Origin: CAVVDY01 sp963815775
Lineage (GTDB): Bacteria > Acidobacteriota > Terriglobia > Terriglobales > Acidobacteriaceae
Assembly (NCBI GenBank): GCA_963815775.1
Contig: CAWFIB010000016.1
Location: 224,552 to 288,551, forward strand
Reading direction: 5' to 3'
Length of the DNA stretch: 64,000 nucleotides
This document shows positions 55,652-64,000 of this stretch, one piece after another (within the stretch, counting starts at the first letter, position 1; every line of letters begins with the position of its first letter). Made by a program: the position numbers and the translations under genes. The notes under the pieces are model-generated. The model made no database searches, was not told the origin of the DNA, and saw nothing but the letters and a program-made list of their open reading frames with translations.

Positions 55652-56147
55652 CAACCGCGGATGAGCGCGGAAGGAACGATAGAGATACGAACCACGGATC
55701 ACACGAATGAACACGGATCGGAACACTAGATGAACGCATACGCAAGCGAGGCGCATGTTCAATCCGCCGCATCCCGGCCTGGTTGTACGAGAGTACTTGG
55801 GAGACGTGCCTGTATCGTCTGCGGCTGGGCACCTCGGCGTCACCCGCGTTACCCTGTCACGAGTCTTGAACGGCAAGGCAGGCATCTCTGCTGACATGGC
55901 ATTGCGGCTCTCGGAAGCGCTGGGCACAACCCCAGAGCTCTGGATGGGCATGCAGGCGCAATACGACCTCTGGGCGGCCTCTCGCTCGCGCAGGAAGAAG
56001 GTCACGCCACTGCGCAACTCTAAGCTGGCACGAACGGCCTAGAACATCCGATCCGTGAAATCCGTCGCCGCAGTTTTCTCCGGTCCGTGTTCCTCCGTGC
56101 CCATCCGTGGTCCATAGCTTTCTTTCCTCCGCGCTCATCCGCGGTTA
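55652..56147. repeat. Inverted repeats flanking higA
   Basis: Left arm 55652-55713 (AACCGCGGATGAGCGCGGAA, ACCACGGATCACACGAATGA) and right arm about 56082-56147 (CCTCCGCGCTCATCCGCGGT, CCATCCGTGG) are imperfect reverse complements enclosing one short gene. Confidence 0.7.
55755..56042 (+). CDS. higA: HigA-family antitoxin (XRE HTH), no adjacent toxin
   Basis: A 95-residue protein with the HigA pattern: FNPPHPGLVVREYLGDVPVS, HTH AGHLGVTRVTLSRVLNGKAG and LSEALGTTPELWMGMQAQYD. HigA represses its own promoter and neutralises the HigB RNase. A HigB gene would normally lie directly upstream; here the 110 bp before it hold only repeat sequence. Probably an orphan or part of a mini-element. Confidence 0.85.
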   Translation: MFNPPHPGLVVREYLGDVPVSSAAGHLGVTRVTLSRVLNGKAGISADMALRLSEALGTTPELWMGMQAQYDLWAASRSRRKKVTPLRNSKLARTA

Positions 56148-56178
56148 AGCCTTCCTCTTCCTCGCTATAATCGACCTC

Positions 56179-57654
<1,476 letters not shown>

Positions 57655-57691
57655 CAGCGCTCCCGAGCATCAAGTCAGGATGGGTGCCTGG

Positions 57692-57935
57692 AAGGGGACG
57701 GCCTTTAGGCCGTCCATAGGTTGCTGAAAAACTAACGGAGGAGACTTCGCGTCAGGGCACGACCTTGGTCGTGCCGAAAACGCCTTTATTTTTGCAACGC
57801 GAGCGGGCTTTAGCCCGCGAGCGCCTTAATATCCGGGGTTTGTCAGCGGCTTGGGGACGGCCTTTAGGCCGTCCATTTACTGCCCCCATTTCTTTGTCAC
57901 CGAGGCGACTTCAGTCGCCGAAGGATCTGCTCTTC
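57692..57935. repeat. Cluster of family 1 hairpins and a family 3-like repeat
   Basis: GAAGGGGACGGCCTTTAGGC (57692), GGGCACGACCTTGGTCGTGC (57755), GCGGGCTTTAGCCCGC (57803), GGGGACGGCCTTTAGGCCGT (57853) and GGCGACTTCAGTCGCC followed by GAAGGATCTGCT (57904-57931). Stem sequences differ but remain complementary. Confidence 0.85.
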
Positions 57936-58221
57936 TCGGACGGGACGGGTTGCCCGCACTTGCCTGCTGCAGGCAAATGTGGATTACCCATCACTAGCAA
58001 CTCCCACTCATACCAACCACAGGAAGTTGAGAAATACCTACCGCCCACCACTTCCGTGGTCTTGACATGCTGGAAAATTAACCTAAGATCATCCTGCTTC
58101 ACTGAGCAGCCGTACTACTGTGACGCACAAATTAAGGCTGCTCTCTTTATGGAATGCTGTAAATGATCGGTGGCGTCTGGCACTTTACCGGTCGCATCCT
58201 TCATAGGCCCCGCACTTAGGA

Positions 58222-58377
58222 GGCTGTTACTAAACTCCTGATGAGCGATGATGGTGGAACAGACCACACGCCCGTCCCGCAGGGACAGCATATCTAAGCC
58301 CAGCGATTTATCGCTGGGAGGGTGTGAGTGAGAAATTCCGAGTCCGCTTCAGCGGACGGCACGAGTTTCGTAACAGG
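58222..58377. repeat. MITE-like family 2 repeat, second copy (inverted relative to the first)
   Basis: It begins CTGTTACTAAACT and ends AGTTTCGTAACAG, with internal hairpins CCCGTCCCGCAGGGAC, CCCAGCGATTTATCGCTGGG and GTCCGCTTCAGCGGAC, in the reverse order of the 37347-37501 copy. The 57655-58846 gap contains no convincing gene. Confidence 0.85.
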
Positions 58378-58846
58378 CACGTAGGCTCCGTTCGTAGGCC
58401 CGCTAACACAGGCTCCAATTCATAGGCTAGTACCAGGCCCGTTCCGTTGGAGATAGTCAAGTCATAACCGGCTTCATGGGCTCCCTTCTTAAGAACGACA
58501 CAGATCGCCTTTCAGGGTAGGCGGTCTGCAGCAAGCCAATTTGTTAGCTGTTTAAGTGTCGGTCCCCGCTCGGCACGTGCGCTGCTCGTTGCGCATTAAT
58601 TGAACGCAGATAAAGCTATTCGTCCGCCCAAAGTTCGCTTTGGAGCGGAAGAGGAATTGTGTGTCTTTTTGGGGCTATCCGTTTATCTCGCATGCGGAAA
58701 GCCAGAGCAGGCTGTCAGGCCAGGAATTTCAGAGATGAACAAACCTACATCACCGACTTGTGCACAAGGAGAACCTAATATGGCCAGTCAACTCAGCACG
58801 GAACAGACATCCACAGATATGTACTCAACTCGTAGGAGGTATTGAG

Positions 58847-60981
58847 CTGGCAGCCAGGCCCGTCCGGTTTTTATTTATCGTTGCCTTTGCACTATTGCTG
58901 TTCGTCGGAAACGCTTACGCCCAGTATTATACTGGCTACATTGAGGTTTGTAAGGCCCAGTGTGTTGGGAAGAAGCATGCTGCCAAGCTGTTCGATTTTG
59001 AGCTGGGATATGGCTATCAGTATGTATCCTTCTCGGTTCCGGTTGGCGCGTGTTCAGGGCCAATCAATTATTTCGCCGGCACCGTGTCAGCTCACGAGAA
59101 AACAAAGCTGGGTATCGGCGTCACCAAGATCGAAGCTTACGGTTACGACCACACGCACCGACCAGTAAATCGGCTAGTGTCCTCAAACTACTACATCGGT
59201 CGAGCCCAAGTGACGATTGTGCCGGGGGACATCTCGACCGAAACTATCGCCGTCTTCACCAATTGCTACTACGGAACAGGTCTATTGAAGGTATGCAAAG
59301 TCGCTGGCCCGGGCGTTGATCTTTACACCCCCTTTACTTTCAGTGGTCAACGGAGGTGACGGTGACATGTTCTATACGGTGCCGGCGGGCCCGCCGCCCG
59401 ATGGCTACTGTGCTTTGGCGGGAGCCTACGACGTTGGAACAGCAGGTTTCGGTCAAAGAGATGAATATCCCGGATGGAGTCATGGTCTCAGACATCGCCG
59501 TCACCCCTCCAGATCGTTTGGAGTATAAGCATAAAGACACCGTCCAGACGTGACCATCGATAAGGGCACCACCGAAGCGACATTCACAGATACGTCTTCC
59601 TTCGTAGGATCCTGCACCCCATCGGAGTCGGTGTCCATCATGGTGGTTCCCAATGACGGCAAAGACTGTACAAACGAAATCAGGATGTGTGGTCGCGTGG
59701 GTTCCGCAAGCCTCATGGATTACAACAGGAGCAACCGGTGTGAAAGTGGCAAACGTCGAGGGGTATTACATCAAAAACCTGAGTAAAGTTGCCACCGGGA
59801 CCGACTACATCAATGCATGTGCCTCCGATCCGTTTACCAATCCTCCAAAAACGGTGTGTGTCGCCAGCACCGGAGACTCGCATCAAACCAACAATTTCTA
59901 TATCATCACGGGTAATAACCCTCCGACGGCCAAAGTCAAGCAGAGCGCGGCAACTTCCGTCTTCAAATTTGGCGGTGGCAGCTGCATGAACTGCGGAGTC
60001 GCCGTGGATTCCATCCATCACAAGGCGGTCTTGGCGCTCGGGCTTCCACAGGACGACCGGGCTTTCAATTCCTCGACCTGCTCACCGATATGACGGAGCC
60101 CGGTATAAAGTCCGATGCTGGCGTCATTTCGGAAGACATAGTGATCGATCCCATAAGAAACTTGTTACTGTCACCAGGTGGGGAACACAGGGCATAATTG
60201 CACCGAAGATGTGAATTGCAACAACTTCGAGATCGGAAAGATCACATATGATTCGCAGGGAAAGAACGCGCAACTGGACTTCTACGAGAACCTACTTGGG
60301 AACCAACCCGGGATTCCCGACGGCGGCGAACTCGATGCGGCAGCGGAAGATTGTAGCTCGCAGATCATCATGGCATCGGTTGAAGTGCCTGCGCCACCGG
60401 ACACTACACCCTATGTCGCTGATTTGACAAAGGCAGACCTCTCTAAAAAACCCAACTGGACTGATCCTGCTTCGACATTTTTTACGCTGACGGGATCGGA
60501 CCTAGGTCCAGGTGACAATCTTGGAAGTACAGGGCCCATTGCCATAGCGCAGGGAACCTCCCACCTGGGTATTCTCGGCCAAGAGGCGTTTGCAACCCAG
60601 AACGTCCATGTCGTCGCCAACACCGTTACGGCGTTCAGGTTAAACACGCCGTTCAACAAAAACGCCCCGTATAAAGACTGGGTCACATGCAACCTGGGTA
60701 CGGATTCCAAGACCTCTATACTATTCCGCCAAGGCGAGGATCCCCACACGGTCACTGCGTACCAGAGTCCGAACCAAGACCCTTTGGACGGCACATACCA
60801 TTCCTTCGCTGTCCTGGCAAACAGTCCCCCTGCCACGACCATCGCGGTGGTTGACTTGGATTTGATGATGAAGGTGCCTCGATATCCAGGTACGAACGTG
60901 TGTAACACTCCTCCCTTGGATAGCAAAGGTGTGGGCACGCTCACTGAAAACAAAGAAGTCAGATTTATCGAATTGCCATAG
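58847..60981 (+). pseudogene. Large secreted protein with transthyretin-like repeats, about six frameshifts
   Basis: Successive plus-strand segments in alternating frames read as one protein of about 700 residues. It starts after AGGAGG (58834-58839) with a signal peptide (FLFIVAFALLLFVGNAYAQY) and no in-frame ATG nearby; CTG 58847 is the best-placed start. It continues to GLLKVCKVAGPGVDLYTPFT, VNGGDGDMFYTVPAGPPPDG, VSVKEMNIPDGVMVSDIAV, VTIDKGTTEATFTD and, after more shifts, to GNTGHNCTEDVNCNNFEIGK and the stop at 60981. Shifts fall near 59340, 59443, 59535, 59670, 60065 and 60178. The middle repeats look like prealbumin-like folds. Probably decayed. Confidence 0.6.
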
Positions 60982-61088
60982 GGGACGCGCTGGCGGGTGG
61001 GCGGGTTCGATACAAAGGGATGTCAAGAGAAAAAATACTTTCCCCTTGGCGGCAGAGAGGGGTAGTTCTCTGGCATCCAGCCCCGGTT

Positions 61089-61133
61089 GATGGCCGGTGG
61101 CCCGGACAAGCACTTCAATCACCAACGCCCACG
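61089..61133. repeat. 45-bp direct repeat, left copy
   Basis: GATGGCCGGTGGCCCGGACA starts a 45-bp sequence identical to 62363-62407. A perfect hairpin follows at 61140-61174 (GGCCCACATTTGC/GCAAATGTGGGCC), then a GGGTGCCCCATCCAACC-type repeat. Confidence 0.85.
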
Positions 61134-61403
61134 TCGGGTGGCCCACATTTGCACTCTGTCGGCAAATGTGGGCCTTGCTTATAGCGCGGGTGCCCCATCC
61201 AACCTTCGTTTCGGTTGGTTGGGTGGGGATTTTCGGGCCTGGGCCAATACCTTTGCAATCCACTCGCAATCCATCGCTGGAATATTGAGCTGGTACTGAC
61301 CTTCCGCTAGTGTCGCCAGCAAGTTCACGAAGTGGGGCTCCTTCTGTACATGCTCAACGGGCATTTCATTCTGAGCATCGAAAACGTCCTTGGAGGGACA
61401 AAC

Positions 61404-62321
61404 ATGAAAATCGCATTTTGCTTCCCACTCTTCGTATCGACCATTCTCTTATCGCTAATTTGTTTGGTCCCCCTGCTGGCGCAGGGTCAAGCAGCCAATC
61501 AAAGCGGTAACAGCTCAGAACCACCTATGCTCGGGGTTTACTGGGCCCCGGGTTTTCATCCTGTCAACTCCTTCAAGAAAACACCCCCGTCCCCGAAGCT
61601 GACCTGGCACAAGGGCGAGATCATGCCAACGGTAGTCGTGCATCCGATTTTTTGGGGAACCACATGGCCGACGGATCAGAGCGATAAGATCAGCGGGCTT
61701 GAATCTTTCTACATCGGATTCAACGGCTCCGGTTACGCTCACGCTTCCGACGAATACACCGGCACCAATGGGCAGGTAACCAGCTCGGTGACCTACACCG
61801 GCTATACCATCGATGGCACTCCCGCCAGCCCCGGAAACGTGTCAGGAGCGATCCTGAATGAAGTCTGCAAGGTCATCGGCAAGGACGCGGTACATAACGG
61901 CTTCTATCCCGTGTATGTCGATTTGCCGCGCGGCGACGTACCTGGATGCGGCTGGCACGGCGCAGGCACGTGCAATGGGGTCATTGTCCAGTTCGCGTTT
62001 GTCTGGAACCTGGATGGCGATCGATGCGGCGATGTGAGCGACACTTCGGGATTGCACTCTCAAGGGCTGGCATCGCTGGCGGCCGTAAGCGCACACGAGC
62101 TCTCGGAAGCGCGCACCGACCCGAACGGAGGCGGCTGGAAGGACCCCACAGGATTTGAGAATGCCGACATATGCGGTTCGCCTTCCGACTTTCCTCATCC
62201 CCTCGTGACCTTCTCCAATGGATCGATGTGGAAGCTTTGGGGATTGTGGTCTAACCATGCTTATGACACTAGCAGCGGGTTTCCTAACAGCAAAGGCTAC
62301 AAGGCATGTATTGACAATTGA
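61404..62321 (+). CDS. Secreted exordium/phosphate-induced-like protein
   Basis: A 305-residue protein from ATG 61404 with TGGAGGGACAAAC upstream. A signal peptide (FPLFVSTILLSLICLVPLLA) precedes a globular domain with PTVVVHPIFWGTTWPTDQ, PVYVDLPRGDVPGCGWHGAG, AAVSAHELSEARTDPNGGGW and NADICGSPSDF. That pattern recalls the EXORDIUM/PHI-1 family; the HELSEA segment could bind zinc but this is not established. It lies between 45-bp direct repeats, suggesting it moved as a cassette. Confidence 0.6.
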   Translation: MKIAFCFPLFVSTILLSLICLVPLLAQGQAANQSGNSSEPPMLGVYWAPGFHPVNSFKKTPPSPKLTWHKGEIMPTVVVHPIFWGTTWPTDQSDKISGLESFYIGFNGSGYAHASDEYTGTNGQVTSSVTYTGYTIDGTPASPGNVSGAILNEVCKVIGKDAVHNGFYPVYVDLPRGDVPGCGWHGAGTCNGVIVQFAFVWNLDGDRCGDVSDTSGLHSQGLASLAAVSAHELSEARTDPNGGGWKDPTGFENADICGSPSDFPHPLVTFSNGSMWKLWGLWSNHAYDTSSGFPNSKGYKACIDN

Positions 62322-62362
62322 GGCCCGACGAATCAGCTATGTAAGCTGCCCAGTAGTCTATG

Positions 62363-62407
62363 GATGGCCGGTGGCCCGGACAAGCACTTCAATCACCAAC
62401 GCCCACG
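62363..62407. repeat. 45-bp direct repeat, right copy
   Basis: Identical to 61089-61133 and followed by GGGTGCCCCATTCAACC text with arms CCCCATTCAACC/GGTTGAGTGGGG. A family 3 repeat follows at 62521-62555. Confidence 0.85.
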
Positions 62408-62862
62408 CGGGTGCCCCATTCAACCTTCGTTTGGTTGAGTGGGGATTTTTCTTCTTCGTTCTCGGAAATCAACCCTGCGCACCGAACAGTTGTCGCTCAC
62501 ATGAACAACTTTTTGACTTGTCATCCTGAGGTCGCTTCGCGGCCGAAGGACCTGCTTTCGTGCGCGCTTCGATAACCTCCCACCGTGACGCTCGAAACTT
62601 CAAACTCTCGAAACTTGAAACTCAATCCCCAGTTACCAAAGTACATATCCCCTACTTCCCTTTCGTAACCTCCCCGCGCTGTTATATCACTGACTTTTTG
62701 GTTGACGCATGCTTAGTCTCGAAACTGGTGAAGTGTCGAAAAGGCCGCTATTCGCCTATCGCTCTTCGCTATTAGTCAGAGGCGTACAACGCACATTCTG
62801 GCGAAAAGCGAACAGCCAGAGCGAAGAGCGCCTCGCCACCACCACAGGAGAGACACGTACTC

Positions 62863-63340
62863 ATGTCGCAACGATTTTGCCACCACATCAATCCCGCCGG
62901 GGTCTTCTGCGGAGGGCCGCCGGTCGACAAACGCGATTACTGCTTCTGGCACCTGCACGAAAACGGGCGCCGCATGAAGGCCGCCCGCGCTCGTGCCCGC
63001 TCGCAACGCGTCACCATCAATCTTCCTGTGCTCGACGACCTCCACTCGGTTCAGGTCGGCCTGATGCAACTGGCGGACGCCATCGTTCACGGCGATATCG
63101 ACCCCCAGAGCGGACGCCTGGTGCTTGGCGTATTGCGCCTCGCGGCCTCCAACCTCAAGAGTCAGCACGGCTGGCATCAGCGATCGAAGCTCCAAAACCT
63201 CGGAGTCGCGGACCGACATCGTGGCCGAGTACCCGGGCTTTGAACAGGAGTACGACTTGCCCAAAGGCTTCGACCTGAGCGTTGCGCCCGAAGAAGCCTT
63301 CCCGCCGCCCCAAGAACCAGCCCCCACTTCCCTTTCGTAA
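62863..63340 (+). pseudogene. Small Cys/His (zinc-type) protein, copy 1, frameshifted near its end
   Basis: The frame from ATG 62863 (MSQRFCHHINPAGVFCGGPP) keeps the Cys/His set C6-H7, C16, YCFWH, typical of a small acidobacterial metal-binding family of unknown role. After LQNLGV an extra base near 63207-63210 (GTCGCGGACC against GTCGGCACC in copy 2) shifts the frame, giving an early stop at 63243. The restored frame continues IVAEYPGFEQEYDLPKGFDL to 63340. About 158 residues if intact. Confidence 0.75.
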
Positions 63341-63535
63341 CCTCCCCACGCTGCTATATCACTGACTTTTGGGTTGACACGTGCTTACTCTCGAAACTGG
63401 TGAAGTGTCGAAAAGGCCGCTATTCGCCTATCGCTCTTCGCTATTAGCCAGAAGCGCACAACGCGAATTCTGGCGAAAAGCGAAAAGCCAAGAGCGAAGA
63501 GCGCCTCGCCACCACCACAGGAGAGACACGTACTC

Positions 63536-64000
63536 ATGTCGCAACGATTTTGCCACCACATCAATCCCGCCGGGGTCTTCTGTGGAGGGCCGCCGGTCAA
63601 CAAACGCGATTACTGCTTCTGGCACCTGCACGAAAACGGCCGCCGCATGAAGGCCGCCCGCGCGCGTGCACGCCTACAACGCGTAACCATCAATCTTCCT
63701 GTGCTCGACGACCTCCACGCGGTGCAGGTCGGGCTGATGCAACTGGCAGACGCCATTCTCCCACGGCGAGATCGATTACCCGAGCGGACGCCTGGTGCTC
63801 GGGGTATTGCGCCTCGCCGCTTCCAACCTCAAGAGTCAGCACGGCTGGCATCAGCGATCGAAGCTCCAAAACCTCGGAGTCGGCACCGACATCGTGGCGG
63901 AGTACCCTGGCTTCGAACAGGATTATGACTTGCCCAAAGGCTTCGACCTGAGCATTGCGCCCGAAGAAGCCTTCCCGCCGCCCCAAGAACCAGCGGCAGC
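63536..64000 (+). pseudogene. Small Cys/His (zinc-type) protein, copy 2, frameshifted and cut by window edge
   Basis: The start MSQRFCHHINPAGVFCGGPP and YCFWH cluster match copy 1. An extra base near 63758-63764 (ATTCTCCCACGG against ATCGTTCACGG) shifts the frame after LADAI, in a place where copy 1 is intact; downstream codons match copy 1's intact reading through to GTDIVAEYPGFEQDYDLPKG. The end lies outside the window. Confidence 0.75.

Larger units (their letters stand above)
62652..64000. repeat. 673-bp tandem direct duplication
   Basis: Copy 1 runs about 62652-63324 and copy 2 from 63325 past the window edge; the two ATGs are 673 bp apart. Each unit contains an upstream leader with inverted CGCTCTTCGCT/AGCGAAGAGCG text and a Cys/His protein gene. 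The 3' end of the coding region (CTTCCCTTTCGTAA) also precedes copy 1, so a further copy probably once lay upstream. Confidence 0.9.

Noticed and set aside
55645..55754. A higB toxin gene upstream of higA
   Set aside because: The 110 bp contain only inverted-repeat sequence, too short for HigB on either strand.
57765..58166. Open frame of 133 residues downstream of gatB
   Set aside because: It runs through family 1 and family 3 repeats, and its translation follows the repeat, not a protein family.
58600..58845. 81-residue frame before the broken secreted-protein gene
   Set aside because: Composition is unremarkable and no start context is convincing; it may only be leader sequence carrying the AGGAGG site.

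Overview
The window looks like part of a soil Acidobacteriota chromosome (Terriglobia, Koribacter-like). This is inferred from gene content: an ADOP/MacB-type orphan permease, a large sortilin-like beta-propeller protein, an ECF sigma factor fused to a zinc-finger domain, heptose/Kdo LPS genes, GC-rich coding sequence, and many short palindromic intergenic repeats. No rRNA, tRNA or CRISPR array was seen.

Layout. 0-0.6 kb: left-truncated integrase-type transposase and a probable IS end. 0.7-9 kb: M49 peptidase, methyltransferase, two-subunit molybdenum hydroxylase (isoquinoline 1-oxidoreductase type), radical SAM protein, frameshifted SDR protein and divergent TetR regulator. 9-16 kb: sortilin-like protein, Rieske-FAD oxidoreductase, NCS2 purine permease. 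15.3-24.2 kb: a complete Kdp potassium locus in which KdpD is split: the N-terminal sensor half lies with kdpE, and a DUF4118 histidine kinase is divergent; kdpFABC follows with small ORFs upstream. 24-36 kb: ADOP permease, cupin, winged-helix regulator, two PLP enzymes, a minus-strand group (FmdB-type zinc ribbon, DUF302, sigma factor with zinc finger, cytochrome c), an MBL-fold protein and a small secreted protein. 36-47 kb: Cys-rich secreted protein, a surface-glycan cluster (FkbH-like, ACP, VOC, hexapeptide acyltransferase, epimerase, glycosyltransferase), a PQQ-type propeller and a flippase. 48-55 kb: GcvH-like membrane protein, then an LPS core/lipid A group (waaA, lpxK, hldA, hldE-type, ICMT family, DUF3108) with ATGA-type overlaps. 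55-64 kb: orphan HigA inside inverted repeats, gatB, then a repeat-rich accessory region with a heavily frameshifted secreted-protein gene, an exordium-like secreted protein between 45-bp direct repeats, and a 673-bp tandem duplication of a small Cys/His protein gene.

Three themes stand out. First, several families of palindromic repeats fill the gaps; one supplies the last codons of kdpC, and another is inserted in frame in waaA. Second, many genes carry single-base frameshifts (SDR, glycosyltransferase, FkbH-like twice, lpxK, both copies of the tandem Cys/His gene, and about six in one secreted-protein gene), so indel sequencing errors and real decay must be told apart. Third, the split KdpD sits with a sequence after kdpE that resembles the E. 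coli KdpE operator as I recall it.
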